Positions 51,158 through 60,241 are shown, counted from the stretch's first letter. The stretch: DNA of 64,000 nucleotides from Bacillota bacterium (GCA_023402395.1 JAEYGI010000042.1:124001-188000), one strand, 5' to 3'. The notes: generated from the sequence alone by a model not told the origin. A program made the numbers and translations.

Positions 51158-52189
51158 ATGCCAGTGATTGAGATTGAGGATTTGACCAAGATTTATCCCA
51201 ATCAAAAAGGGGTTAGAAACATCAGCTTCAGCGTGGCCCGGGGCGAGATCGCCGGTTTGCTGGGCCCGAACGGAGCCGGGAAAACTACGGCGATGCGGAT
51301 GATCACCGGTTATCTGTATCCGACCCGCGGCACGGTAAGGGTCGGCGGCCGGGATCTATTCGAGGACCCGCTCGGCGTCAGGCGGCAGATCGGGTATCTG
51401 CCGGAAACCCCGCCGCTGTATCCCGAGATGTCGGTGATCGGCTATTTGCGCTTCACCGCCTTGCTGAAGGGGGTCCCCAAAGCGGAGGTCAACCGGGAGA
51501 CGGGCCGGGTCATGGATCTGACCGGACTGGGCGGAGTCCGGGAACAGTTGATCGGAAGCCTCTCCAAGGGCTACAAGCAACGGGTCGGACTGGCCCAGGC
51601 CCTGTTGAACTCGCCGCCGGTGCTGATTCTCGACGAACCCACCGTCGGCCTGGATCCCAAGCAGATCATCGAAATCCGCAACCTGATCGCGGGCTTGGCC
51701 CAAGAGCACACCGTGATCCTGAGTTCGCACATTCTGCCGGAAGTCAACCTCATTTGCAACAAGATCGTGATCATCGCCCAGGGGCAATTGGTGGCCATCG
51801 ATACCCCCGACGGGCTGACCCGGCAGTTATCCGGCGGCCAGCGGGTGGAGATTGAGGCCAAGGGGCCGTTGCCGGAGATCGAAACGCTACTCGGGTCGAT
51901 CGGATCCATTGCGGCCTGGGCGCCGCTGGAGGCCGGGCCGGACCGGAAAAACGGGGACAAGCACCGGTTCCGGATTGAGAGCCAGACACCGGGCGACATT
52001 CGCGAGGCGCTGTTTTACGCTTTCGCGGCGGCCGGCACACCGCTGCTGGAGATCCGCTCCGCCAGCCTGACACTGGAAGAGATCTTCCTACAACTTACAA
52101 CGACGGAAGCGGCCGCGCCCGAAGACGGCGCCGCCGGGCCGGAAAGCCCGGCTGAGATCGGCTTGAAGGAGGCGGCCGGCGATGAATAA
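51158..52189 (+). CDS. ABC-2 type transporter ATP-binding protein, GldA-like
   Basis: 343 residues. Walker A GPNGAGKTTAMRM, signature SLSKGYKQRVGLAQALL, Walker B VLILDEPTVGLDP and switch His in SSHILPE. A C-terminal extension (about 225-343) is typical of GldA/NosF-like ATPases. It is the first of four tightly linked genes; the pattern ATPase, permease, GldG-like, DUF4340 occurs widely in bacteria, and the cargo is unknown. Confidence 0.92.
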   Translation: MPVIEIEDLTKIYPNQKGVRNISFSVARGEIAGLLGPNGAGKTTAMRMITGYLYPTRGTVRVGGRDLFEDPLGVRRQIGYLPETPPLYPEMSVIGYLRFTALLKGVPKAEVNRETGRVMDLTGLGGVREQLIGSLSKGYKQRVGLAQALLNSPPVLILDEPTVGLDPKQIIEIRNLIAGLAQEHTVILSSHILPEVNLICNKIVIIAQGQLVAIDTPDGLTRQLSGGQRVEIEAKGPLPEIETLLGSIGSIAAWAPLEAGPDRKNGDKHRFRIESQTPGDIREALFYAFAAAGTPLLEIRSASLTLEEIFLQLTTTEAAAPEDGAAGPESPAEIGLKEAAGDE

Positions 52190-52892
52190 AGTGATAATTG
52201 TCATGCAACGGGAATTGTCTTCCTACTTCCTGTCGCCGGTCGCTTATGTGATCATGGCGGTATTTGCCGCGATTTACGGCGTGTTTTTCACCGGATTGTT
52301 CGTAACCTATGGCGTGGCCAACCTGCAGTTCAGCATGACCAATCTCTTATTCGCGCTAATTTTCATCATTCCGATCATGACCATGCGGACGTTGGCCGAG
52401 GAGCGCAAGAGCGGCGCCGAGGAACTGTTGATGACCGCGCCGGTCACCACTCAGGCGGTGGTTTTGGGCAAATATTGCGCCCTGCTCATCGCCTTGCTGG
52501 CCATGCTGGGCCTGCTTTTGATCCATTGGGGCATTGTCCTCGCCTTTACCGCGCCGGACGGGGGGCCGATTATCGCCAGCCTGATCGGACTGATGCTGGC
52601 GGGAGCCGCCTTTATCGCCATCGGCATGTTCACCTCCTCCCTCTCCGATAACCAGGTCATCTCCGGCTTGCTGGGCTTTGCGATCCTGTTGATCTACTGG
52701 CTGATCGGCTGGGTCGGCGGTTCCATCGGCGGGAAGATCGGCGATCTGATCAGCGGGCTCTCGATGGTAAGCCATTACCAGGGCTTCAATAAAGGCGTTA
52801 TTGACAGCGGAAGCATTGTATTCTACCTATCCCACGCGGCCGTGTTCCTGTTGTTGACGGTCCGGCAAGTGGAAGCCAGGAGGTGGCGGTGA
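52182..52892 (+). CDS. ABC-2 type permease, GldF-like
   Basis: 236 residues with six membrane helices. The start IVMQRELSSYFLSPVAYVIMAVFAAIYG and MRTLAEERKSGAEELLMTAPVT are classic for GldF-like permeases. It overlaps the ATPase gene by 8 bp and the next gene by 10 bp. Confidence 0.9.
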   Translation: MNKVIIVMQRELSSYFLSPVAYVIMAVFAAIYGVFFTGLFVTYGVANLQFSMTNLLFALIFIIPIMTMRTLAEERKSGAEELLMTAPVTTQAVVLGKYCALLIALLAMLGLLLIHWGIVLAFTAPDGGPIIASLIGLMLAGAAFIAIGMFTSSLSDNQVISGLLGFAILLIYWLIGWVGGSIGGKIGDLISGLSMVSHYQGFNKGVIDSGSIVFYLSHAAVFLLLTVRQVEARRWR

Positions 52893-54301
52893 TGAACCTT
52901 TTGGCGAACCTGAAGCCAGGACGGGGCACCGGCCGGCCGGACCGGCGCAAATTGCTCTTTACCTGCAACGGCTGGCTCATCGGATTGATTGCGATCCTGG
53001 CCGCGATCATCGTCAATGCGGCCGCGTTCCGCTGCAACATTTCGGCCGACCTGACCCGGAATAAACTGTTCTCCCTGAGCGAGCCGACTCTGGTGGCCAT
53101 CAAGGAACTGAACCGTCAGCCGAACGACGTCGCCGTATACGGTTTTTTCTCCAGCCGGGACGGCAATCGGGAGCTGCTGGCCGACCTGTTGCAGGAATTC
53201 AAGAAGCGGACCGGCAAACTCAGCTACGAAATGATTGACCCTTATAAAAATCCGGCCAAAGCCAAGCAATTTCAGATTCAGGAATTAGGAACCCTGGTCT
53301 TCGTCATGGGAGCCAAGGAAATCAAAGTACTGGCGCGGGACATTTTTAGCCAAGATCAGAGCGGCGCCAATGTCTTCGCCGGGGAACAGGCGATCGGCCG
53401 GACCATCTATCAATTGCTGGATGCGGAGACCAAGACGATCTATCTGCTGACCGGCCACGGCGAGAAACAAGCGGAGCGGGCCGCCGGCTATCTGGACGGC
53501 GCGGGCTACCGGACCCGGGAGCTGGATTTGATGAAGGAAGCCGCCATCCCCGAGGATTGCGCCATTCTGACGCTCAACGGGCCCGGGGCGGATTTGACCG
53601 ATCCCGAGCTGAAGCTGATCGAGGATTATTTGGACCAGAACGGCCGGCTGCTGCTTTTTTTGGATTTTCCACCCCGGAGATCGGCCGTCCCGAACCTCGC
53701 CCGGCTGACCAACCAATGGGGCATTGACTTCGAGGACGGCGTCGTCATTGAATTGGAACGCCGTACCGTCTTTGATTATGCCACGATTATTCCTTTCTAC
53801 ATGGATCACGGCATTACCCGGAAATTGTTCGAGGCCGGGCTCAACCTGATCTTTCCGGTGAACCGGGCGCTTTCTAAACTAAAAGGATACGCCGGAGACG
53901 CCCAGGTTGAGGAGATCCTGCAAAGCAGCAAAAACTCGTGGGTTGAAACCAGCCCCGGCGGCCAAGTGCAACGGGACGCCCGGGAGCGGGGCGGCCCCAT
54001 CGCCTTGGGATACGCGGCCAGCCGGCCCCGGCGCGGGAAGATCATCGTTCTCGGCACCGCGTCGTTTTTCGCCAATGAATACATCGGCCAAGGCGGTAAT
54101 CTCAATTTTCTCTACAACATGGTCCATTGGATCTCGGACCAGCAGGACCGGGTCGCGGTCGCCCCCAAAACGATGGATGTGGCCCGGGTGCCTTTAACGC
54201 CGGGCCAAGCGGGTCTGATCCGTTGGTTCACCCTGGCAATCCTGCCTGCCTTGATCCTGGCGCTGGGCGGCGCAATCTGGTTCAGGAGGCGGGCGCGATG
54301 A
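52883..54301 (+). CDS. GldG-like ABC transporter auxiliary protein (PF09822 type)
   Basis: 472 residues with a membrane helix near 30-55 and another at the C-terminus, and a large external domain between. NISADLTRNKLFSLSEPT after the first helix and LTGHGEKQAERA in the middle are family marks. It is thought to work with the two-gene transporter before it. It overlaps the next gene by 4 bp. Confidence 0.9.
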   Translation: MAVMNLLANLKPGRGTGRPDRRKLLFTCNGWLIGLIAILAAIIVNAAAFRCNISADLTRNKLFSLSEPTLVAIKELNRQPNDVAVYGFFSSRDGNRELLADLLQEFKKRTGKLSYEMIDPYKNPAKAKQFQIQELGTLVFVMGAKEIKVLARDIFSQDQSGANVFAGEQAIGRTIYQLLDAETKTIYLLTGHGEKQAERAAGYLDGAGYRTRELDLMKEAAIPEDCAILTLNGPGADLTDPELKLIEDYLDQNGRLLLFLDFPPRRSAVPNLARLTNQWGIDFEDGVVIELERRTVFDYATIIPFYMDHGITRKLFEAGLNLIFPVNRALSKLKGYAGDAQVEEILQSSKNSWVETSPGGQVQRDARERGGPIALGYAASRPRRGKIIVLGTASFFANEYIGQGGNLNFLYNMVHWISDQQDRVAVAPKTMDVARVPLTPGQAGLIRWFTLAILPALILALGGAIWFRRRAR

Positions 54302-55608
54302 AGCGGGGGCTACATCGAACTTTTGGTTTGGCCCTGGCCGCGCTGGCGCTGGCGGGGATCGGCTGGTGGCTGCTGGCCGATCCGGAGTCGGAGCGGCCGG
54401 TGCTGCCGGTTTCGGCCCCAGCCGTCACCGGTCTGGATATCCGGCAAAACGATCCGGACAGCGGGGCTTCGACGGTGGTCTTGCGCGCCGATAGCATGGG
54501 GAGCTGGAATTTGACGGCTCCATTGAAGGATCGGGCCGACCCGGATACGGTCGCCAAGATGATCGGCGCCATCGCCGGGATCGAGGCGGAGCAAACCGTC
54601 GACGGCGTCACGGACTATCAGACCTACGGCTTGGATCCGCCTCAATTGACCATTACGGTACATCAAAAGAACATCAAGCCCATAACGCTGCAAGTGGGGG
54701 CAGAAAGCCTGATTCCGGAAATGGTATATGCCCGGGTGGGCGACAAGCCGGAAGTGCTGGTCATCCCGGGCGGGTTTAAAATGAACTTTAGCGGAGAGGT
54801 AGGCTATCTCAGGGATAAACGGGTAGTCAACCTGAGCGGGGAGCAACTCCGGGAACTGACGTTCCGGATCAGCGGCGGCCCAACCTACCGAGCCGTTCAG
54901 GTAGGCGGAATCTGGCGCCTGGCCGAACCGTACCGGGAAGTTATCGCGCCGGAGCAGGCGTCCGCGTTTATCAACGGCCTCAATGGGTTGTACGCCCATG
55001 AATTTATCGACGATCCGGCCCGGAAATCAGAATACGGCCTGGATAAACCCGACTATCAGCTGCGGATGAAGCTGGCTGACGGACGGGAAATTGTACTGGC
55101 CGCCAAAAAGAAAGGGAACGATTATTACATGAGGGACAGCCGGCGGCCGGCGATTATCCGGCAGATCAACCCGGAAGCGTTCAGTTTCCTAAATCCGGAC
55201 GCGCCGGTCCGGATGGACCCGAAATTGGTGGCCTACGGCAAGGACCAAGTCAAATCGATTGCGTTTCGTATGCCCGGACTGGCCGAGGCAACCTTGCGGG
55301 GCAAAGATTTGGAGGCGATCTGGAAAGTGGTGGAGCGGGTGGTTGTCTCCGGCGCATATTACGGCGGCCGCCCGGGCCAAGGGGCGACTGTGGCCGATGG
55401 TTTTAGCGGCCAGTGGATGGCCGGGCTGGAGATGGAGTTGAAGCAAAAAGACTCTCCAAAACTGACGATTTCGATGCATCGCCATCCGGATCGGCCTTCG
55501 GATTATCTGATTGCCGCCAGTGAACGGTCATACCTGCTCGAAGCCCATACCGGCGAGATCGACCGGCTGATTCAACTGGGCTGGAGTCTGGCAAAGAAGC
55601 GGGATTGA
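54298..55608 (+). CDS. DUF4340 domain-containing protein
   Basis: 436 residues with one N-terminal membrane helix (about 9-27) and a long extracytoplasmic part made of repeated beta-rich units. TYGLDPPQLTITV and EYGLDKPDYQLRMKLADGREI are the recurring DUF4340 motif, seen twice. It closes the four-gene transporter operon. ATG 54298 overlaps the upstream stop; an earlier in-frame start lies inside that gene. Confidence 0.88.
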   Translation: MKRGLHRTFGLALAALALAGIGWWLLADPESERPVLPVSAPAVTGLDIRQNDPDSGASTVVLRADSMGSWNLTAPLKDRADPDTVAKMIGAIAGIEAEQTVDGVTDYQTYGLDPPQLTITVHQKNIKPITLQVGAESLIPEMVYARVGDKPEVLVIPGGFKMNFSGEVGYLRDKRVVNLSGEQLRELTFRISGGPTYRAVQVGGIWRLAEPYREVIAPEQASAFINGLNGLYAHEFIDDPARKSEYGLDKPDYQLRMKLADGREIVLAAKKKGNDYYMRDSRRPAIIRQINPEAFSFLNPDAPVRMDPKLVAYGKDQVKSIAFRMPGLAEATLRGKDLEAIWKVVERVVVSGAYYGGRPGQGATVADGFSGQWMAGLEMELKQKDSPKLTISMHRHPDRPSDYLIAASERSYLLEAHTGEIDRLIQLGWSLAKKRD

Positions 55609-55721
55609 CGGAGGATGTGCTCCGGAGAAGACAGCCCGGGGGTAAATTTAGAAGCCATGGAATAAAGTCTACCGAAGCGACGTCGACCATGTGAAACTTT
55701 CTCAAAAATCAACTTTATTCC

Positions 55722-55780
55722 TTGCTTCTCTGAGCTTTTGTGTGCAACCCGGCCTGTGGCCGGTATTTATCACAACGCTT
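55722..55780. repeat. Inverted-repeat element, family B copy 4
   Basis: Minus-oriented copy: TTGCTTCTCTGAGC, TGTGTGCAACCCGGCC, GGCCGGTATTTATCACAACGCTT ends at 55780, just before the AGGAGG of the next gene (key blocks given, not the whole). The other inverse end is not seen within 60 bp, so the copy may be truncated. Confidence 0.65.
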
Positions 55781-55796
55781 TTAGGAGGAGATCAAA

Positions 55797-56513
55797 TTGT
55801 TAAAACGGGTTTTTGGCATATGGTTAACTGTTGCGCTATTGGGGGCGGCCGCGTGCGCTTTTCCGGTGGCGGCGTCCGCCAGTTTACTGCAAAACGGCGG
55901 CTTTGAAGCGGTCGATGCGGCCCGGGGGCCGCAGGGGTGGACGGCCGAATTTTGGCGCGAAGGTTCGGTCTTCGAGGCGACCAGCGAGAAGGCCCACAGC
56001 GGCCGGTATTCGCTGAAGATTAAATCGGTAACTCCCAATGACGCCCGGATGATTCAAACCGTGGCGGTGAAGCCGGACACATTGTACCGGTTGAGCGGCT
56101 GGGCTGCCACGGAAGAGGTGACCCCCGGGAGGATCGGCGCCAATCTTTCGGTGATCGTCGATGATTTTGTCCATAGCCAGCCGTTGAGCGGGACGGCGGT
56201 GATGACTCCGCTGGAGTTGAATTTCAAGACCTCCCCGAGGCAGACCGAGGCTAAAATCGCCGTGCGGCTGGGGAACTGGAGCGACGAGGTCACCGGAACC
56301 GCTTATTTTGACGATATTCAACTGGAAGAGCTGAAAACGGAACCGGCCTCGTTCGTGACCATCGTTGAAAAAAGCGGCGCCAGCAACGCTTCGACCATCG
56401 GAGGTACGGCCACGCTTCTAATCTGGCTCAGCATCGCGGCTGGGGCCGGGGTCATCCTTTGGCTGTTGTTATTCAGGAAAAAAAGCGTTCCGAAGGCTGC
56501 CTCCGGAAAGTAA
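55797..56513 (+). CDS. Exported carbohydrate-binding-like protein with C-terminal anchor
   Basis: 238 residues. Signal peptide 1-28, then a jelly-roll domain like CBM4/9 (LLQNGGFEAVDAARGPQGW, HSGRYSLKIKSV, YFDDIQLEEL) over about 30-180, and a C-terminal membrane helix (about 205-225) with a Lys-rich end. It may bind glycans at the cell surface. The start is TTG 55797 behind AGGAGGAG. Stands alone. Confidence 0.8.
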   Translation: MLKRVFGIWLTVALLGAAACAFPVAASASLLQNGGFEAVDAARGPQGWTAEFWREGSVFEATSEKAHSGRYSLKIKSVTPNDARMIQTVAVKPDTLYRLSGWAATEEVTPGRIGANLSVIVDDFVHSQPLSGTAVMTPLELNFKTSPRQTEAKIAVRLGNWSDEVTGTAYFDDIQLEELKTEPASFVTIVEKSGASNASTIGGTATLLIWLSIAAGAGVILWLLLFRKKSVPKAASGK

Positions 56514-56521
56514 TCGGGGTG

Positions 56522-56559
56522 CGAAAATGGTTGAAGAGAAGCCTCTTCAACCATTTTCG
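56522..56559. terminator. Strong hairpin after the CBM-like gene
   Basis: A perfect 17-bp inverted repeat: CGAAAATGGTTGAAGAG (56522-56538) and its complement (56543-56559). T-rich ends are part of the stem; it can serve transcription from either side. Confidence 0.75.
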
Positions 56560-56706
56560 ATTATGGGACAGATCTAAACCAGATAGTTTCAATACCGTCC
56601 GAGCATGAGGATGAAAAACGGCTAGCGGTGAATGAGGTCTCCCGCGCCAGCTGGATAAGAATTATGGCTTTCAGGGGTTGAACCCAGGCCGGCCCAAACA
56701 GCGGCT

Positions 56707-58458
56707 TTAACACCGCCGGGTCTCGAATTGCATCTTGTAGAGCTGGGCATAGATCCCGTCCTTGGCTAGCAGGCTGTGATGATCGCCCTCCTCGGCGATG
56801 CCGTCCTGGGTAAGGACCAGAATCCGCCGGGCGTGGCGGATGGTGGAAAGCCGGTGAGCGATCACGAACGTGGTCCGGCCCCGGGCCAGGGTTTCCAGCG
56901 AGTCCTGGACCACCTTCTCGCTCTCGTTGTCCAGGGCCGAGGTGGCCTCGTCGAAGATCAGGAGCGGCGGGTCTTTTAAAAAGACCCGGGCGATGGAGAG
57001 CCGCTGCTTCTGCCCACCGGAGAGCTTGACCCCGCGCTGCCCGATATCGGTTTCGTACCCTTCCGGCAGCCCCATGATGAACTCATGGGCGTTGGCCCGT
57101 TTGGCGGCGGCGACGATCTCCTCTTCGGTAGCATCCGGTTTGCCGTAGCGGATATTTTCCATGACCGATCCGGCGAACAGATAAACGTCCTGTTGGACGA
57201 TGCCGATATTGCGCCGGAGCGAACTGAGCTTGATCCGCCGGATATCCCTGCCGTCCAGCAGGATGCGGCCGGAGGAGACTTCGTAAAAGCGGGGGATCAG
57301 GCTGCAGAGGGTGGTCTTGCCCACGCCCGACGGCCCTACCAGCGCCACGTACTCGCCGGCCGCGACTTTCAGGTTGAGCCCGGAGAGGACCTCGCCCGTG
57401 TTTTCGCGGTAGCCGAAGGAAACATCGATAAACTCGATCTCGCCCCGCACGCCAGCCAGATTGACGGCGTCCCGGGCGTCGGCGATATCGGGGGCGATGG
57501 ACAGCACCTCATAGAAACGGTCAAATCCGGAGATTCCGTTCTGGAACTGTTCTCCGAAGTTGATTAGTTTCCGGATCGGCTCCAGAAACAGATTGATGTA
57601 GAGCAGGAAAGTCAGCAGGTCCACCGGCAGGATCCGGCCCCTGGAGATGAACAGGGCGGCGGCGACCACCAGCACCACGTAGAGAAGGGAGCTGAAGGCG
57701 TTGACGCCGCTATGGTAGCGCCCCATGTAGCGGTAGCTGTCATTTTTAACTTCCACGTAGCGGTGGTTGCTTTCCCGAAACTTCTCCAACTCCAGCGCTT
57801 CATTGGCGAAGGATTTGACGACCCGGATCCCGGAGATGCTGTCCTCGGTCCGGGCGTTGATCGCGGCGATCCGCTCCCGGTTGCGCCGGAACGCCTGGCG
57901 CATCTTCCGGTTATAGTATAAGGCGAACCAGGCCATGGGCGGAATGAAGGCAAAGACCACCAGGGTCAAATGAAGATCAATCCGGGACAGAATGAGGAAA
58001 GTCCCTGTCAGTTTGGTCAAAGAAATCAGCAAGTCTTCCGGGCCATGATGGTAGAGTTCGGTGATCTCGAACAGATCGTTGGTGATCCTGGACATAATCT
58101 GGCCGGTTTTCTGATTGTCATAATAGCTGAACGAGAGTTTCTGGAGATGGTTGAAGATCTCGTTCCGGAGATCATACTCCATCCGGGCCCCCATCATATG
58201 GCCGGAGGAAGTGATAAAGTAGTTGCAGCCGTATTCGACGGCCAGCATCGCCAGCATTAGGCCGGCCAGTTCCCAAATGGCCGAGCTGGCCGCCGCCCCG
58301 GCCGGAAGCAGGACGTTGGCGATCCGCCGGATGATCAGCGGAAAGGCCAGACTGATTCCGGAGGCCACCAGGGCGCAAGCCAAATCGGCCGAAAGGGTGC
58401 CCAAATAAGGACGGTAAAAGGATAGAAACTTGGTCAGTTTCGGACTAATCATGGCCAT
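56707..58458 (-). CDS. ABC exporter, fused membrane and ATPase domains (MsbA/BmrA-like)
   Basis: 583 residues. Six membrane helices in about 15-310, then the ATPase domain with Walker A GPSGVGKTT, signature LSGGQKQRLSIARV, Walker B LLIFDEATSALD and switch IAHRLSTI. Such half-transporters work as homodimers and export lipids, lipid-linked precursors or drugs. It precedes no partner gene. The next gene downstream on the map is an EamA permease on the same strand, 2 bp away, probably co-transcribed ahead of it. Confidence 0.92.
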   Translation of the reverse strand: MAMISPKLTKFLSFYRPYLGTLSADLACALVASGISLAFPLIIRRIANVLLPAGAAASSAIWELAGLMLAMLAVEYGCNYFITSSGHMMGARMEYDLRNEIFNHLQKLSFSYYDNQKTGQIMSRITNDLFEITELYHHGPEDLLISLTKLTGTFLILSRIDLHLTLVVFAFIPPMAWFALYYNRKMRQAFRRNRERIAAINARTEDSISGIRVVKSFANEALELEKFRESNHRYVEVKNDSYRYMGRYHSGVNAFSSLLYVVLVVAAALFISRGRILPVDLLTFLLYINLFLEPIRKLINFGEQFQNGISGFDRFYEVLSIAPDIADARDAVNLAGVRGEIEFIDVSFGYRENTGEVLSGLNLKVAAGEYVALVGPSGVGKTTLCSLIPRFYEVSSGRILLDGRDIRRIKLSSLRRNIGIVQQDVYLFAGSVMENIRYGKPDATEEEIVAAAKRANAHEFIMGLPEGYETDIGQRGVKLSGGQKQRLSIARVFLKDPPLLIFDEATSALDNESEKVVQDSLETLARGRTTFVIAHRLSTIRHARRILVLTQDGIAEEGDHHSLLAKDGIYAQLYKMQFETRRC

Positions 58459-58460
58459 CC

Positions 58461-59372
58461 CTAACAGGAACCGGTTAGCCCGGTTTCTTTTTTACGCATC
58501 TCGGGTAATTGGGAGAGGAGCATCCCGGCCAACATCAAGACGCAGCCCAAGTAGCCCCGGACCCCCAGATTTTCGCCTAGGATCAACCAGCCGCCGAGGC
58601 TGGCGAAGACCGCCTCCAAACTGAGCACGATGGCGGCGTGGGCCGGTTTAGCGTGTTTTTGGCCGACTACTTGGAGGGTATAGGCGATTCCCACCGAGAA
58701 AAGGCCGCCGTAAAGGATCGGGATTAACGCTTGTCCGATAGCCTTAAGGGTGATTGTTTCCCAGAGCAACGCCGCGGCCAGGCTGAGCGTGGCGCAGGTC
58801 AGGAACTGGATCACACATAATTTGAGCACCGCTACTTTCTTCGAGAAATGATCGATCACCAGAATGTGCAGGGACCAGAAGAACGCGCCGGCCAGCTCCA
58901 GCAGGTCGCTGGGGACAATGGTGAAACTGCTGGTGACGCTCAAAAAGTACAGGCCGACCGCGGCCAGAATCACTCCCAGCCAGACACTGATCTTGAGGCG
59001 CTGCTTTTGAAAAATCCCGAGGATTGGCACGATGACGATATAAAGTCCGGTGATGAACGCGGCCTTTCCCGCCGTGGTATGCACCAGGCCGAGTTGTTGC
59101 AAGGACGCGCCCAGGAACAGGACGGTTCCGGCGAGAATTCCGGCGGGTATGGGGTTAACCGGTTTCGTCCCGGATGGGGGGCATTCCGCCGCGTTGTTCC
59201 GGGAGAACCAAAGCAGGGGCAATAATGAAAGGCTGCCCAAGGCAAACCGGATTCCGTTGAAGCTGAACGATCCCAGATACTGAGCGCCGACTCGCTGGGC
59301 TACAAAAGCCAGTCCCCAAATGATCGCGGCCAGCAGCAGCAAAACGTTGGCTCGAAGTTCTTGTGGTTTCAT
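58461..59372 (-). CDS. EamA/DMT-family permease
   Basis: 303 residues with ten membrane helices in two EamA repeats (LLLAAIIWGLAFVAQRVGAQYLG and the second repeat from about residue 150). The C-terminal LEAVFASLGGWLILGENLGVRGYLGCVLMLAG is typical. Likely a metabolite exporter of unknown substrate. ATG 59372 is preceded by AAAGGAAA; an earlier in-frame ATG at 59450 overlaps the TATAAT of the likely promoter. Confidence 0.88.
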   Translation of the reverse strand: MKPQELRANVLLLLAAIIWGLAFVAQRVGAQYLGSFSFNGIRFALGSLSLLPLLWFSRNNAAECPPSGTKPVNPIPAGILAGTVLFLGASLQQLGLVHTTAGKAAFITGLYIVIVPILGIFQKQRLKISVWLGVILAAVGLYFLSVTSSFTIVPSDLLELAGAFFWSLHILVIDHFSKKVAVLKLCVIQFLTCATLSLAAALLWETITLKAIGQALIPILYGGLFSVGIAYTLQVVGQKHAKPAHAAIVLSLEAVFASLGGWLILGENLGVRGYLGCVLMLAGMLLSQLPEMRKKETGLTGSC

Positions 59373-59490
59373 GAAATTTTCCTTTGCGTGTTGAAATGGG
59401 CCAAAACGGCCGATGTTTTGAAAAAGCTTCACATGGGAAATATTATACAACCAATCCCAACGGACATAAAGTGAAAAGACGGAAAAGTTG

Positions 59491-59536
59491 GGTCAACCGT
59501 TCGTGTCCTTTGGTATAAACGGAAGGGCGGTTGACC
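59491..59536. promoter_or_regulatory. Inverted repeat upstream of the nitrogenase-like operon
   Basis: GGTCAACCG (59491-59499) and CGGTTGACC (59528-59536) are perfect inverse arms 28 bp apart, ending 36 bp before the -35 box at 59573. The octamer GGTTGACC recurs twice more in the leader, so this may be a regulator binding site. Confidence 0.5.
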
Positions 59537-59572
59537 GGATCCCCGTTTGGCGGAAAATGATCAAAAAACTTC

Positions 59573-59601
59573 TTGACAGAATATCCCAAAGAAGTTAATA
59601 T
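59573..59601 (+). promoter_or_regulatory. Promoter of the nitrogenase-like operon
   Basis: TTGACA (59573-59578), 17 bp, TAATAT (59596-59601), followed by AATT. It is a standard housekeeping-type promoter, not a sigma-54 promoter. It leaves a 270-nt leader. Confidence 0.75.
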
Positions 59602-59719
59602 AATTACATATCCCAGCAATCGGATCGGGTTAAGGGAATTTAGGGACGTTCCGGCGCGTGTCAGCGGCCGGAGTAAGATCATAAATCATTTTTTTCTTTG
59701 GGTTGACTAGAAAGACTTG

Positions 59720-59765
59720 AGACCGGAGTTTCCTTGCGACGGGCATGGAAAACCCGGTCTTTTTT
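59720..59765 (+). terminator. First leader terminator before the nitrogenase-like genes
   Basis: AGACCGGAGTTTCC (59720-59733) pairs with GGAAAACCCGGTCT (59747-59760) with one mismatch, followed by TTTTT. Confidence 0.85.
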
Positions 59766-59804
59766 CGTTAGCGGGGTATTAAAGGGTTGACCAGAGCAAC
59801 TGGA

Positions 59805-59834
59805 GGCCAAGATCAGTGACGATCTTGGCCTTTT
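59805..59834 (+). terminator. Second leader terminator before the nitrogenase-like genes
   Basis: GGCCAAGATC (59805-59814) and GATCTTGGCC (59821-59830) form a perfect 10-bp stem with loop AGTGAC and TTTT after it, 42 bp before the first gene. Confidence 0.88.
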
Positions 59835-59876
59835 ATTGCAATGGGAGATCTCTGATTTGACGTTGGGGGTGAGTGA

Positions 59877-60236
59877 ATGCCGTTTCGGGTAGCGGTCGCC
59901 AGCAGCGACGGCCGGGAGATTAACGAACATTTCGGGTGGGCGCGCCATTTCCTGATTTATTATCTGACGGAGGGCAAATTCAAACTCGGCGAAGTACGGG
60001 AGATCGACTCGCCGCATTGCGGCGCGGTTCAACATGACGGCGCGGCGCTGGACGAGATTGCGGAGTCGCTGTCCGATTGCCGCCTAGTGCTGGCCAGCCG
60101 GATTGGGCCGGGAGCCGCCCAATTGCTACGGTTGAAAGGGATTCAAAGTTTTGAAGTCGCTGATTCGATCGACCAGACCTTGGCCAAATTGGTCAATTCC
60201 TACGAAGTAAAAAATTATCAGCGAAGTCAGGGGTGA
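59877..60236 (+). CDS. NifX/NafY-like dinitrogenase cofactor-binding domain protein
   Basis: 119 residues of the NifX/NifB-C-terminal family (PF02579 type), small proteins that carry or protect iron-sulfur cofactor precursors. VAVASSDGREINEHFGWARHFLIYYL shows the conserved HFG core; VLASRIGPGAAQLLRLKGIQSFEV is the second typical block. GGGGGTGAG precedes ATG 59877. Its place before NifD/NifK-like genes suggests it handles the cofactor of that enzyme. Confidence 0.85.
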   Translation: MPFRVAVASSDGREINEHFGWARHFLIYYLTEGKFKLGEVREIDSPHCGAVQHDGAALDEIAESLSDCRLVLASRIGPGAAQLLRLKGIQSFEVADSIDQTLAKLVNSYEVKNYQRSQG

Positions 60237-60241
60237 TTGAA

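Larger units (their letters stand above)
59608..59834 (+). promoter_or_regulatory. Leader with duplicated attenuator-like units
   Basis: Two related segments, GGGTTGACTAGAAAGACTTG (59700-59719) and GGGTTGACCAGAGCAACTGG (59784-59803), each run into a terminator (59720-59765 and 59805-59834). The second segment can form CCAG-AGCAA-CTGG. An earlier stem TCCGGC/GCCGGA lies at 59650-59672. I cannot match the leader to any riboswitch core I know. Confidence 0.5.

Noticed and set aside
59443..59682. 79-residue minus-strand frame over the nitrogenase-like promoter
   Set aside because: No ribosome-binding site or recognisable family, and it overlaps a promoter and an inverted repeat.
59608..59700. 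Known SAM, Moco or cobalamin riboswitch before the nitrogenase-like genes
   Set aside because: None of the conserved cores of these classes can be found in the leader by eye.
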